The translations under genes were made by a program, and so were the position numbers. From Faecalimonas sp. (lineage in GTDB: Bacteria; Bacillota; Clostridia; Lachnospirales; Lachnospiraceae): 45,025 bases of DNA. The stretch spans positions 1 to 45,025 of the forward strand of contig JAHHTN010000008.1 in assembly GCA_020024645.1 (NCBI GenBank). Direction: 5' to 3'. Every line of letters begins with the position of its first letter. Position 1 is the stretch's first letter. The notes under the pieces were generated by a model. It made no database searches. It was given only the letters and a program-made list of their open reading frames with translations, and had not been told where the DNA came from. Of the stretch, positions 1 to 7,901 are shown piece after piece.

Positions 1-2
1 GT

Positions 3-935
3 TTCGCTGGTATTTATATGAAGCTGGGCGATTTAATGAGTATGTTCTCTTTGAATGCTAATGACAGTCAAAGCATGGGACGCAGGATATTCCGCAGACC
101 GTATCTATTTATGCGACATAGGGCTAGGCGTATGGAAAGACGACTTGCTGGTGCGGTTACTGCTGGTGGTGTCGCTGGTGCGGTGGCTGGAAGTTCTGTT
201 GCTGGCAAGAGGGCTGGAAGAAAAAATACAGCTTCTAAAGAAAATCGGGGAAATACCACTTCCAGCATGGGACAGCGTGCAGGCTCAAAGGTGGGTACTG
301 TCTTAGATACGAAAAATAAAGTCAAAGACAAGGCAAACGCTGTCAAAGAGAATATTAAGGATATGCCGACACAGACCGCTTATGCGGTGTATTCCGCAAA
401 GGAAAAGGCAAAGTCCAGCGTGTCCGACTTCAAGCGTGGCATGGTGCAGGAACAGCAGTCCAGACAGACGGGACGTTTGGAAAAGCAGGAACAGCATAGA
501 CAGAATATCGCTGACAAGCGTATGGAGCTTCAAAAAGCACAAGAAGCAAGGCATAGAAAGACGGACGGATCAGCGACAACGGGAGCTAACCGTCCCCATG
601 AGCTACCAGCCACAGCTTCAAAGCCGAGTGCTGAAAAAATGCAGGAAATCAAATGTCCTGCCACAGCTCCGACTTCTAAAGCAAGTGAGCCAGTCAAGAC
701 AAATGTTATAAAAGAGCGTCCGCTATCTTCGGGGGCTTCTGATAGGAAAGCGACGCAGTCGGCACAGCCAGCACATAGGCAGAATGTAGAAAAAGTGGTA
801 TCGCAGGAAACACGCCAGAATTACACCAAAGACCGCAGGACAAAGGTTCAGCAGACCCAGACCATCCAGAAGAGCCAGCAGACTACAGAGAAAAGCCGTA
901 ACCTTGTAACGAAGAAAGGACAGAAGAAAAAATGA
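3..935 (+). CDS. Tn916 ORF15-like conjugal transfer membrane protein, C-terminal part only
   Basis: The reading frame is open to the left window edge, so this is the C-terminal portion (about 310 residues) of a longer protein. In Tn916, ORF15 is a large polytopic membrane protein of the mating channel, VirB6-like. What is visible is the cytoplasmic tail: a basic stretch followed by an Ala/Gly-rich segment, then a long hydrophilic region rich in Lys, Gln, Ser and Thr without obvious domains, ending in a Lys-rich tail. The first in-window ATG (18) is not a true start, because coding continues upstream. Its stop overlaps the orf14 start by four bases (ATGA), which implies translational coupling inside the transfer operon. 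Assignment rests mainly on position directly before orf14 and orf13. Confidence 0.8.
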   Translation, partial: FAGIYMKLGDLMSMFSLNANDSQSMGRRIFRRPYLFMRHRARRMERRLAGAVTAGGVAGAVAGSSVAGKRAGRKNTASKENRGNTTSSMGQRAGSKVGTVLDTKNKVKDKANAVKENIKDMPTQTAYAVYSAKEKAKSSVSDFKRGMVQEQQSRQTGRLEKQEQHRQNIADKRMELQKAQEARHRKTDGSATTGANRPHELPATASKPSAEKMQEIKCPATAPTSKASEPVKTNVIKERPLSSGASDRKATQSAQPAHRQNVEKVVSQETRQNYTKDRRTKVQQTQTIQKSQQTTEKSRNLVTKKGQKKK

Positions 936-1939
936 AACTGAAACATATCGCTATCATTGGCTGTCTGTTTCCTATCCTCTTTTCTCTGGTGCTTTTCTTT
1001 GGTGTCTTGATTAGTGCGGACAGCGACGACGAGAACAGCAACTTTTCTTCTGGCATTACGGGTATGAACTTATCCGCAGAAGTCTTGAAACATCAGTCTA
1101 TGGTAGAAAAATACGCCAGAGAAAACGGTATCTCCGAGTATGTCAATGTGCTATTGGCTATCATTCAAGTAGAAAGTGGCGGTACGGCAGAAGATGTTAT
1201 GCAGAGTTCGGAAAGTCTGGGACTACCGCCCAACTCTTTAGATACGGAAAGCTCAATCAAGCAGGGGTGTAAGTATTTTGCGTCCCTGCTTTCTTCCTGC
1301 AAAAATCAAGGTATCGACGATTTGAATGTAGCGATACAATCCTATAACTATGGCGGTGGCTATGTGGGATATGTGGCAGGCAAAAAGGAAAAGCACACTT
1401 TTAACCTTGCGGAGAGCTTCGCCCGTGAAAAGTCGTGTGGAAAGAAAGTCACCTACACCAACCCGATAGCCGTTTCGAAGAATGGGGGCTGGCGGTACGG
1501 CTATGGAAATATGTTCTATGTGGAATTAGTCAATCAGTATCTGACCGTAGCACATTTTGATAATGCGACGGCACAAGCGATTATGAATGAAGCGTTGAAA
1601 TATCAAGGCTGGAAGTATGTGTATGGTGGCAGTAACCCGAACACTTCCTTTGATTGTAGCGGACTTGTGCAATGGTGTTATGGAAAAGCTGGTATTTCCT
1701 TACCGAGAACAGCACAAGCACAGTATGACGCAACCCAACATCTTACACTTTCGCAGGCAAAGGCTGGGGACTTGGTATTTTTCCATTCCACCTATAACGC
1801 TGGTTCGTATGTAACCCACGTCGGTATTTATGTAGGAAATAACCAGATGTACCATGCAGGCGACCCGATAGGATATGCAGACCTAAGTAGTAGTTACTGG
1901 CAACAGCACTTAATCGGTGCAGGACGAGTAAAACAATAG
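932..1939 (+). CDS. ORF14-type bifunctional cell-wall hydrolase (lysozyme-like plus NlpC/P60)
   Basis: This 335-residue protein would locally cut peptidoglycan so that the mating channel can cross the wall. One N-terminal membrane segment (about residues 5-28) anchors it or acts as an uncleaved signal. Residues about 50-200 form a lysozyme-like transglycosylase domain with the catalytic Glu81 in the IQVESGG motif. Residues about 213-335 form an NlpC/P60 endopeptidase domain with Cys242 in FDCSGLVQWCYG and His296 in THVGIYVG. Length and two-domain order match Tn916 ORF14 and the CwlT family. It overlaps the end of orf15 by four bases and is followed closely by orf13. Both active sites appear intact. 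Confidence 0.93.
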   Translation: MKLKHIAIIGCLFPILFSLVLFFGVLISADSDDENSNFSSGITGMNLSAEVLKHQSMVEKYARENGISEYVNVLLAIIQVESGGTAEDVMQSSESLGLPPNSLDTESSIKQGCKYFASLLSSCKNQGIDDLNVAIQSYNYGGGYVGYVAGKKEKHTFNLAESFAREKSCGKKVTYTNPIAVSKNGGWRYGYGNMFYVELVNQYLTVAHFDNATAQAIMNEALKYQGWKYVYGGSNPNTSFDCSGLVQWCYGKAGISLPRTAQAQYDATQHLTLSQAKAGDLVFFHSTYNAGSYVTHVGIYVGNNQMYHAGDPIGYADLSSSYWQQHLIGAGRVKQ

Positions 1940-1955
1940 AAAGGACTTGAAAAAT

Positions 1956-2867
1956 ATGTTTAAGAAGAATAAGAAACAGACAGAAACTATCAAAGAACCA
2001 AAAGAAAAAAAGGTGCGTACTGTCAAGGTAGGCACACATAAGAAAACCGTGATTGCGTTGTGGGTGGTGCTTATCGCAAGCGTGAGCTTTGGGGTGTATA
2101 AGAATTTTACGGCTATCGACCAGCACACCACCCATGAAAAAGAAATCATTGAGCTTCGCTTGCAGGACACCAACGGGATAGAAAATTTCGTGAAGAACTT
2201 TGCGAAGTCCTATTACACATGGAATAACAGCAAAGAAGCGATTGAAGCAAGGACGCAGGCAATCAGCGGTTATCTGACAAAAGAATTGCAGGACTTGAAT
2301 GTTGATACCATTAGAACCGATATACCAACCAGCTCCACAGTTACAGATGTGATTGTGTGGCATATCGAGCAGTCGGGAACGGACACTTTTTCTGCTACCT
2401 ACGAAGTAGATCAGCAGATAAAAGAGGGAGAACAGACAAGCAATGTCAAGGCAACCTATACCATAAAAGTCCATGTGGACGCTGACGGGGATATGGTAAT
2501 CGTTCAGAACCCTACCCTTGCACCAGCAATCGAAAAATCAGATTATGAACCAAAGGCAACAGAAGCAGACGTAAGCGTGGACGCTGATACCATAAACGAC
2601 GCTACCGCATTTCTGGAAACATTCTTTAAGCTGTACCCCACAGCCACAGAAAAAGAGCTTGCTTACTATGTATTGGGAAATGTGCTTGAACCTATCGGCA
2701 GGGACTATCTTTATTCTGAATTGGTAAACCCTATTTTTATAAAAGACGGGGATAATGTGAAAGTCAAGGTGGCTGTAAAATTCCTTGACAATCAGACAAA
2801 GGAGACCTTGGTTTCGCAGTATGAGCTTGTGCTACATAAGGAGAGTAACTGGAAGATTGTAGGATAA
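1956..2867 (+). CDS. ORF13 / TcpC-like conjugation protein
   Basis: This is a 303-residue bitopic membrane protein: a basic cytoplasmic N-terminus rich in Lys, one membrane segment (about residues 31-48), and an extracytoplasmic region that in the TcpC family folds as NTF2-like domains and supports assembly of the mating channel. I start it at ATG 1956, with the AAAGGA ribosome site about ten bases upstream. A TTG at 1947 in the same frame would lie on top of that site and is less likely. It is the last transfer gene here and is followed by a hairpin terminator. In Tn916 the same gene is followed by tet(M); here it is followed by different cargo. Confidence 0.9.
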   Translation: MFKKNKKQTETIKEPKEKKVRTVKVGTHKKTVIALWVVLIASVSFGVYKNFTAIDQHTTHEKEIIELRLQDTNGIENFVKNFAKSYYTWNNSKEAIEARTQAISGYLTKELQDLNVDTIRTDIPTSSTVTDVIVWHIEQSGTDTFSATYEVDQQIKEGEQTSNVKATYTIKVHVDADGDMVIVQNPTLAPAIEKSDYEPKATEADVSVDADTINDATAFLETFFKLYPTATEKELAYYVLGNVLEPIGRDYLYSELVNPIFIKDGDNVKVKVAVKFLDNQTKETLVSQYELVLHKESNWKIVG

Positions 2868-2877
2868 ATCAAAAGAA

Positions 2878-2920
2878 GTAGTTTGCATGTCATAGAAATA
2901 TGATTTGCGAACTACATTTT
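2878..2920 (+). terminator. Hairpin terminator after orf13
   Basis: Arms GTAGTTTGCA (2878-2887) and TGCGAACTAC (2906-2915) form a ten-pair stem with one G-U pair, followed by ATTTTTAT. The U-tract is short, so termination may be partial. It separates the transfer operon from the cargo block. The 125 bases from here to the next start contain a TATAAT (3016-3021) without a good -35 partner, as is common for activator-dependent promoters. Confidence 0.6.
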
Positions 2921-3045
2921 TATCGAATTGTATTCACAAATAGTTCTAAATAAGCTAAAATAACAATTCATGTAAAAACCGCAATATATATTAAAACTTG
3001 AAGAAAACAAGGTATTATAATCTAAGCTGAAAGGAGGGTGCTGTA

Positions 3046-3903
3046 ATGGTCAATAAGGTTGAAAACATTATAACTGTTATCAATTACATAGAAGACAATC
3101 TCACAGAAAAACTAAATTTATCTTCTATTGCAATGGGTGTTGGCTATTCAAAATATCATTTGCATAGAATGTTTGTCGAAACTGTGGGGTTGTCTATACA
3201 TGACTATGTACAACGTAGACAATTAACAGAATCTGCAAAACTTTTAGTGTTTTCTGATAAATCTATTCTTGAAATCTCACTTATTGCTGGGTATGAAAGT
3301 CAGCAAGCATTTACAAATATTTTTAAGCAGATGTATAAGAAAACACCTAATGAATATCGAGTGAACGAAGAATTTTATCCGTTACAGCTTAGATTTGATT
3401 TGATACAGACAATTAAACAAAAATTATCACAAAAAGAAATGAAAGAAAATATCAGGTTTGCCACAACAACTGATATACCTGCTTGCCTAGAACTAGCGTA
3501 TTTAGTAATAGACGGCTTTCCAAATTTGAATGAGAATGAATACTTATCAGAATTAGAAAGAGGTATTTTAGAGCAAAGAGTGTTGATTTTAAGTGATAAT
3601 GATATTGCCATTGCTTTGATGTCTATTAATTATCATACTGGAAGTATTGATTTCTTTGGAGTACACCCTTTATATCGTAAATGTGGTATTACAAAATTGT
3701 TTTTAAATAAGGTTATGAATGAACTTTTAATAGATAAAGACATTTCTGTAACAACATTCCGTGAGGGCGACAAAGCTGATACAGGGTATCGTAAGGCTTA
3801 CAAAGAATTAGGCTTTGCAGAAGCAGAATTATTAGTTGAATTTGGTTACCCGACACAAAAATTAGTATTATTTTCAAAAAATGGGGGTAGCACAAATGAA
3901 TAG
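3046..3903 (+). CDS. AraC-family regulator fused to a GNAT acetyltransferase domain
   Basis: This 285-residue protein joins two domains. Residues about 7-105 are an AraC-type DNA-binding domain with two helix-turn-helix motifs; the second carries the family signature around IAGYESQQAFTNIFKQMY and the closing KKTPNEYR. Residues about 136-280 resemble a GNAT N-acetyltransferase, with motif A at FFGVHPLYRKCGITKLFL (203-220), the acetyl-CoA pyrophosphate loop region. A strong AAGGAGGG site precedes the ATG by seven bases. Its end overlaps the MATE start by eight bases, so the two are co-translated. The likely role, by inference, is to sense or modify a drug-like ligand and activate the adjacent pump. 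Whether the GNAT half is catalytic or only a ligand sensor cannot be told. The gene is very A/T-rich compared with orf13-15. Confidence 0.85.
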   Translation: MVNKVENIITVINYIEDNLTEKLNLSSIAMGVGYSKYHLHRMFVETVGLSIHDYVQRRQLTESAKLLVFSDKSILEISLIAGYESQQAFTNIFKQMYKKTPNEYRVNEEFYPLQLRFDLIQTIKQKLSQKEMKENIRFATTTDIPACLELAYLVIDGFPNLNENEYLSELERGILEQRVLILSDNDIAIALMSINYHTGSIDFFGVHPLYRKCGITKLFLNKVMNELLIDKDISVTTFREGDKADTGYRKAYKELGFAEAELLVEFGYPTQKLVLFSKNGGSTNE

Positions 3904-5263
3904 TAATCCTCTTGCAAAAGATTTTAGTACTGGTTCTTTATTAAAATTTGCTTTCCCGACAATATCTATGATGTTATTTATGGGGCTTTACACGATTGTA
4001 GATACCATATTTGTATCACGATTTGTCAATACAAATGCTTTATCAGCAATCAATATTGTTTGTCCTATTATCAATTTAATCGTAGGCTTAGGAACAATGA
4101 TAGCTACGGGGGGAAGTGCCATAGTTGCAAGAAAAATGGGGGCAGGAGAACCAAAACGAGCAAAACAAAATTTTACACTCCTTATTTTATTTGGGTTTAT
4201 TTTGGGAGCAGTAATTTCCATTCTAGGAATTATCTTTATTGATGAAATTATATATGCTCTTGGAGCTGATAATGTTTTATTCCCATATTGTAAAGACTAT
4301 TTAACTATTATTTTACTATTTACACCTGCAAGTATGTTGCAGGTACTATTTCAAAATTTATTTGTAACAGCAGGAAAACCAACTTTGGGATTGGTTCTTT
4401 CTGTATGTGCTGGTGTAATGAATATCGTATTTGATTATCTCTTTATGGTTATATTTGACATGGGAATTGCTGGTGCAGGATTTGGAACTGGAATTGGTTA
4501 TTTGATACCAGCTATTACGGGGGTAATTGTCTTTTGCAAAAAAACGGGGACATTGTCTTTTGTAAAACCTCTTATAGATTTTAAAGTACTTGGAGAAAGT
4601 TGTATAAATGGTTCATCAGAAATGGTTAGTCAGCTTTCAACAGCAATTACTACATTCTTTTTCAATTGTACAATGATGAATTTATTAGGTGTAAATGGTG
4701 TGGCTTCTATTACCATAATTATATATACACAATTTTTACTTACAACATTATTTATTGGTTTTTCAATGGGTGTTGCCCCTGTCATTAGCTATAATTTGGG
4801 GGCAAACAATTATTATAGATTAAAGAAAATATATAAAATCTGTATTTCTTTCATTTTTGTAGGTTCAATACTTATTTTTGCGTTGTCCTTTATAAATGGA
4901 AATAGCTTGGTACATTTATTTACTGGGACGAATGAAGCGGTATATAAAATTGCAATAAACGGGTTTATGATATTTACATTTAGTTTTCTTTTTTCGGGTT
5001 TCAATATATTTTCGTCAGCAATTTTTACTGCATTATCTAACGGTAAGCTATCTGCTTTGATTTCTTTTTTAAGAACATTCGGTTTTATAATGATAGGCTT
5101 GTTGATAATGCCACAGTTTATTGGAATAACAGGTGTATGGTTGGCTGTTCCTGTTGCAGAAATATTAACACTATGTATTTCATTATATTTGAATTTTCGT
5201 CTTTGGCTTTCATGGAACAATCAGAATAATAGTTATGAAAAAAGTATAGAAAGGTTATTATGA
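3896..5263 (+). CDS. MATE-family multidrug efflux transporter
   Basis: This 455-residue polytopic membrane protein has about twelve hydrophobic segments in two homologous halves. The N-terminal LAKDFSTGSLLKFAFPTISM and the segment with VDTIFVSRFVNTNALSAINI are typical of the NorM/DinF/MepA-like MATE branch found in Clostridia. MATE pumps export cationic drugs or metabolites in exchange for Na+ or H+. I start it at ATG 3896, with GGGGGT eight bases upstream; an in-frame ATG at 3881 lies inside that site and would add five residues. Length is normal and no frameshift is seen. The start overlaps the AraC-GNAT gene and the stop overlaps a small ORF. Substrate unknown. Confidence 0.93.
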   Translation: MNSNPLAKDFSTGSLLKFAFPTISMMLFMGLYTIVDTIFVSRFVNTNALSAINIVCPIINLIVGLGTMIATGGSAIVARKMGAGEPKRAKQNFTLLILFGFILGAVISILGIIFIDEIIYALGADNVLFPYCKDYLTIILLFTPASMLQVLFQNLFVTAGKPTLGLVLSVCAGVMNIVFDYLFMVIFDMGIAGAGFGTGIGYLIPAITGVIVFCKKTGTLSFVKPLIDFKVLGESCINGSSEMVSQLSTAITTFFFNCTMMNLLGVNGVASITIIIYTQFLLTTLFIGFSMGVAPVISYNLGANNYYRLKKIYKICISFIFVGSILIFALSFINGNSLVHLFTGTNEAVYKIAINGFMIFTFSFLFSGFNIFSSAIFTALSNGKLSALISFLRTFGFIMIGLLIMPQFIGITGVWLAVPVAEILTLCISLYLNFRLWLSWNNQNNSYEKSIERLL

Positions 5264-5483
5264 TAGGGCTTAAAAAACGAGATATAAAAAAAGCATTGAA
5301 AGCTGGTGCAAAAGCTGGCGGTGTGTCATTGTCTGATAGCAGATTAAGATTGAAGCAACGATTGATGAAACTATGAATAGTACATATCCAGAGGTGCAGG
5401 CAAATTTCAAAAAGTATTTTGGGAATAAACACCCTACACCAGAAGAATATATTTATAAGATTACCCAAAAGACAAAGTTTTAA
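5260..5483 (+). pseudogene. Two overlapping small ORFs or one frameshifted small gene after the MATE gene
   Basis: ORF A (5260-5376, 38 codons) begins with an ATGA overlap on the MATE stop and has AAAGG five bases upstream. It encodes a basic peptide rich in Lys, Ala and Gly. ORF B (5373-5483, 36 codons) begins with another ATGA overlap and contains a segment reading FKKYFGNKHPTPEEYIYKI. The frame of ORF B is open further back, to about 5340. Joining the two frames near 5340-5350 would give one continuous protein of about 70 residues, so a single-base frameshift in a formerly intact gene is a good alternative to two real peptides. I do not recognise the family. The stretch to 5529 holds a TATAAT (5494-5499) that may serve the next gene. 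Confidence 0.45.
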
Positions 5484-5529
5484 TTGCAATAAGTATAATA
5501 AAAATCTTGGTTGAAAAAGAGGTGTAAAA

Positions 5530-6429
5530 ATGAAAGAAAGCAGATTGTTTAGAATTTTGTATTATCTATTAGAACACAAAAAAGTTACTGCTCCAGAGTT
5601 AGCAGAGGAATTTGAAGTATCTGTAAGGACAATATATAGAGATATAGATTATATCAGCAGTTCTGGCGTCCCTATTTATGCTACACAAGGGAAAAACGGT
5701 GGTATTGCAATTCTTGATAGCTTTACTTTGGATAAATCAATGCTTTCTGAAATGGAAAAAGAACAAATTTTAACTGCTTTAGAAGCCTTAATTGCCACGG
5801 ACGGAAAAACTACTGATGAATTGTTAATAAAACTAAAAACTTTATTTCAAATGCAAACAACAAATTGGATTGAGGTTGATTTTTCAGATTGGTTTCAAGA
5901 AAAACCAGCCCAAAACATATTCAATGATATTAAGAAAGCAATATTAGATAGATATGTTATATCTTTTGACTATTTTAATCATCAAGGAAATCATGTGTTT
6001 CGTCATATTCAGCCACTTAAATTACTATTTAAGGGAAAAGCATGGTATGTGTATGGCTTTTGCTTATTAAGAAATGAGTACCGTTTTTTCAAACTTACCA
6101 GAATAAAGCACCTTAATATTACTGAAAAAAAGTTTTTACCAAAGGAAAGTATTGCTACTCTTGATACAATAATAAAGAAAGAAGAAACTGTTGAAGTAAC
6201 TTTGAAATTTAATAAGCACATGGCGTTTCGTGTATATGATGAATTTGCAAGTGAAAGCATTATAGATACGAACGGTTATTTATATGTAACAACATTATTA
6301 CCGAACAATGATACTCTTTATTCGTATGTACTTTCTTTTGAAGATTATGTAGAGATTCTTAAGCCACAAGAGATAAGGGAAAATATGAAGTGCCGACTTA
6401 AAAAAATTCAAGAAAAATATATAACATGA
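5530..6429 (+). CDS. DeoR/YafY-type transcriptional regulator with WYL domain
   Basis: This is a 299-residue regulator. Residues 1-60 form a winged helix-turn-helix (HTH_11), with the recognition region around EEFEVSVRTIYRDIDYI. After a linker, a WYL domain spans about residues 135-225 with the W-Y-V signature at 172-174 (KAWYVYGFC) and the conserved FKLTRI strand. A C-terminal WCX-like region (about 226-299) completes the usual architecture. WYL proteins sense small ligands, often nucleotides. AGAGGTG lies seven bases before the ATG. It precedes a GyrI-like gene, a pairing often seen where this regulator controls its neighbour. A perfect inverted repeat overlaps its own stop codon, a likely operator. 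Confidence 0.9.
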   Translation: MKESRLFRILYYLLEHKKVTAPELAEEFEVSVRTIYRDIDYISSSGVPIYATQGKNGGIAILDSFTLDKSMLSEMEKEQILTALEALIATDGKTTDELLIKLKTLFQMQTTNWIEVDFSDWFQEKPAQNIFNDIKKAILDRYVISFDYFNHQGNHVFRHIQPLKLLFKGKAWYVYGFCLLRNEYRFFKLTRIKHLNITEKKFLPKESIATLDTIIKKEETVEVTLKFNKHMAFRVYDEFASESIIDTNGYLYVTTLLPNNDTLYSYVLSFEDYVEILKPQEIRENMKCRLKKIQEKYIT

Positions 6430-6459
6430 CAAACGGTGTCAAGTTTTATTTTGTATAAT
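6427..6459 (+). promoter_or_regulatory. Candidate operator and -10 for the GyrI-like gene
   Basis: TGACA (6427-6431) and TGTCA (6437-6441) form a perfect inverted repeat with a five-base centre, starting at the stop codon of the WYL regulator. A consensus TATAAT follows at 6454-6459, thirty-two bases before the next start. No good -35 element is visible at the usual spacing. The repeat fits a dimeric helix-turn-helix site and its position suggests control by the adjacent WYL regulator. This is inference. Confidence 0.45.
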
Positions 6460-6490
6460 CTTCTTAATTAAGATACGAGGAGAATTGAAT

Positions 6491-7099
6491 ATGAAACATG
6501 AATGGAAAAAACACGAAAAAAATTTATACGGAGTGAAACAATCTCCACGCATAGTAAATATTCCTATGCAACAGTTTATTATGATAGAGGGAAAGGGAAA
6601 CCCAAACGACAAAGATTTTTCAGATAAGGTATCCGCGTTATATTCTTTAGCTTATGGTATCAAAATGATGTACAAAAATACTACTTCTTCTAATGAAGTT
6701 AGCGATTATACTGTATATCCATTAGAAGCAATTTGGAAAGATATAGGCGATACAGAGCAGTTAGATAAGAACCAACTAGAATATACCATTATGATACGCC
6801 AACCCGATTTTATTACAAAAGATATGGTTTTTGACGCATTAGAACGAGTAAAAATAAAAAAGCCTAATAGGCTATATGAACAAATATTTTTTGACACAAT
6901 GCAGGAAGCAAAAAGTATAGAAATTCTTCACATAGGGGCTTATGATGATGAACCTATGGCTTTTCAAAAGATGGACTTACTTGCCAAAGAAAATGGTTTG
7001 ATTCGTTCGGAAAATTACCACAGAGAGATTTATTTGAATAATGCTAACCGTGTTCTGAAAAGTAAGTTAAAAACAATTTTACGTTATTGTGTTAAGTAG
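6491..7099 (+). CDS. GyrI-like small-molecule-binding domain protein
   Basis: This 202-residue soluble protein belongs to the stand-alone GyrI-like family, recognised by the N-terminal MIEGKGNPND segment, the central YPLEAIWKD and YTIMIRQPDFIT blocks, and the C-terminal NYHREIYLNNANRVLKSKLK block. GyrI-like/SbmC/TipAS folds bind amphipathic small molecules and in some members hydrolyse or sequester toxic compounds. GAGGAG eight bases upstream selects ATG 6491; an in-frame TTG six bases earlier is disfavoured. Pairing with a WYL regulator and a MATE pump suggests a detoxification or drug-sensing role in the cargo. No transmembrane segment or signal is seen. Confidence 0.85.
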   Translation: MKHEWKKHEKNLYGVKQSPRIVNIPMQQFIMIEGKGNPNDKDFSDKVSALYSLAYGIKMMYKNTTSSNEVSDYTVYPLEAIWKDIGDTEQLDKNQLEYTIMIRQPDFITKDMVFDALERVKIKKPNRLYEQIFFDTMQEAKSIEILHIGAYDDEPMAFQKMDLLAKENGLIRSENYHREIYLNNANRVLKSKLKTILRYCVK

Positions 7100-7132
7100 G
7101 CGTCATTATTACAGATAAAAGGTGGTATTTCA

Positions 7133-7321
7133 ATGAATAAACAATCATGGGTATTATGCCCCATTTGCAATAACAAGACACGAACAAAAATACGGGTAGA
7201 TACGGAGCTGATAAATTTCCCTTTGTTCTGCCCAAAGTGCAAGCATGAAACTTTAATCAATATAAAGAATGGAAATGTAACGACTATCAAAGAGCCAGAC
7301 GCTAAGACGCAGAGCCGATAA
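7133..7321 (+). CDS. Cysteine-rich KTR zinc-ribbon protein (Tn916 orf6 position)
   Basis: This 62-residue protein has two CxxC knuckles, Cys9/Cys12 and Cys33/Cys36, and the KTRTKIR motif that names the KTR domain family. It probably binds one zinc ion. AAAGGTGG lies about nine bases before the ATG. In Tn916-type elements a gene of this family follows the tet(M) slot, so it marks the right boundary of the exchangeable cargo. Its function is not known. The stop codon lies within the 5' arm region of a long hairpin terminator. Confidence 0.85.
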   Translation: MNKQSWVLCPICNNKTRTKIRVDTELINFPLFCPKCKHETLINIKNGNVTTIKEPDAKTQSR

Positions 7322-7362
7322 TTTGTAGGTTATTGTAACTTATAGATTGTCGGCTCTTATTT
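7311..7362 (+). terminator. Long cruciform terminator after the KTR gene
   Basis: Arms AGAGCCGA (7311-7318) and TCGGCTCT (7350-7357) pair perfectly and are followed by TATTTG. The intervening sequence has its own hairpin (TAGGTTA, three-base loop, TAACTTA). The structure begins inside the last codons of the KTR gene. It would stop rightward transcription from the cargo before it opposes orf9. Confidence 0.65.
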
Positions 7363-7407
7363 GTTTCCTGCAAAGCAGATCAGCAAATAAGAGTGTTAAA
7401 GCTATAT

Positions 7408-7438
7408 AAAAAGAAAACAAGAAGCTGATTACTTCTTG
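7408..7438 (-). terminator. Intrinsic terminator of orf9 (minus strand)
   Basis: On the minus strand CAAGAAG, a seven-base loop and CTTCTTG (7438-7418) form a perfect seven-pair stem followed by TTTTCTTTTT (7417-7408). The stem overlaps the orf9 stop codon. Together with the plus-strand terminator at 7311-7362 it makes a convergent termination zone. Confidence 0.75.
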
Positions 7439-7788
7439 CTCTCTCTACTGTTTAAGATACCGTCAATCGTACCTTGAATAATTTTTAATTCGTTATCACT
7501 CAATAAATCAAGAGCTGTTTCTATCTGACGATGAGTTGTGCTTTTTGCAACTTTCTCTGCTGGATAGAAATATTCATCAACTGATATATTGAACATGGTA
7601 ACTAAATCATGGAATAATTGAAAACTAGGGTGTGAACCAACATTTTCAATATCTGCGATATGACGTTCCCCATAGAATACCTTATCGCCTAAATCATTCC
7701 GAGAAAGTCCCGCTTTCTCACGGGCTTCTCTGATTGCCAGTCCTAGCGGTCTGAAATCAAAAGTATGTGTTTCTTTTGTTTTTCTCAT
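7429..7788 (-). CDS. XRE-family repressor, Tn916 ORF9-like
   Basis: This 119-residue protein is encoded opposite to all its neighbours. Residues about 12-72 are an XRE/Cro-type helix-turn-helix (LAIREAREKAGLSRNDLGDK, then ADIENVGSHPSFQLFHDLV); the C-terminal part is helical and probably dimerises. In Tn916, ORF9 is a negative regulator of the orf7-orf8 operon and so of excision and transfer. The same divergent arrangement with orf7 is kept here. An AGGTGA sequence precedes the ATG on the minus strand. A perfect palindrome 37 bases upstream of its start could be its operator. Its own terminator overlaps its stop. Confidence 0.9.
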   Translation of the reverse strand: MRKTKETHTFDFRPLGLAIREAREKAGLSRNDLGDKVFYGERHIADIENVGSHPSFQLFHDLVTMFNISVDEYFYPAEKVAKSTTHRQIETALDLLSDNELKIIQGTIDGILNSRESKK

Positions 7789-7824
7789 TTTAAATCACCT
7801 AGCATGAGTTTATACTTCGTGTTG

Positions 7825-7839
7825 CACATTTGGAATGTG
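7825..7839. promoter_or_regulatory. Candidate ORF9 operator palindrome
   Basis: CACATT and AATGTG form a perfect inverted repeat around TGG in the orf9/orf7 intergenic region, 37 bases upstream of the orf9 start codon. A second, weaker repeat (GCAT, five bases, ATGC) follows at about 7847-7859. Position between divergent genes suggests repressor binding. No promoter with two good hexamers could be fixed here on either strand. Confidence 0.35.
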
Positions 7840-7901
7840 TTAAAATTGCATACAACATGCACTAATAATTCAAAAGCTGTTATCGTGTGCGGTAAATAAA
7901 A

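Noticed and set aside
68..346. Minus-strand ORFs opposite orf15, orf13 and most chromosomal genes
   Set aside because: They lack ribosome sites and recognisable domains and lie wholly opposite well-supported genes; only orf9 is a real minus-strand gene.
2868..7132. A tet(M) gene or its remnant
   Set aside because: None of the translated frames in this interval resembles a ribosome-protection GTPase; the block is fully occupied by other genes.
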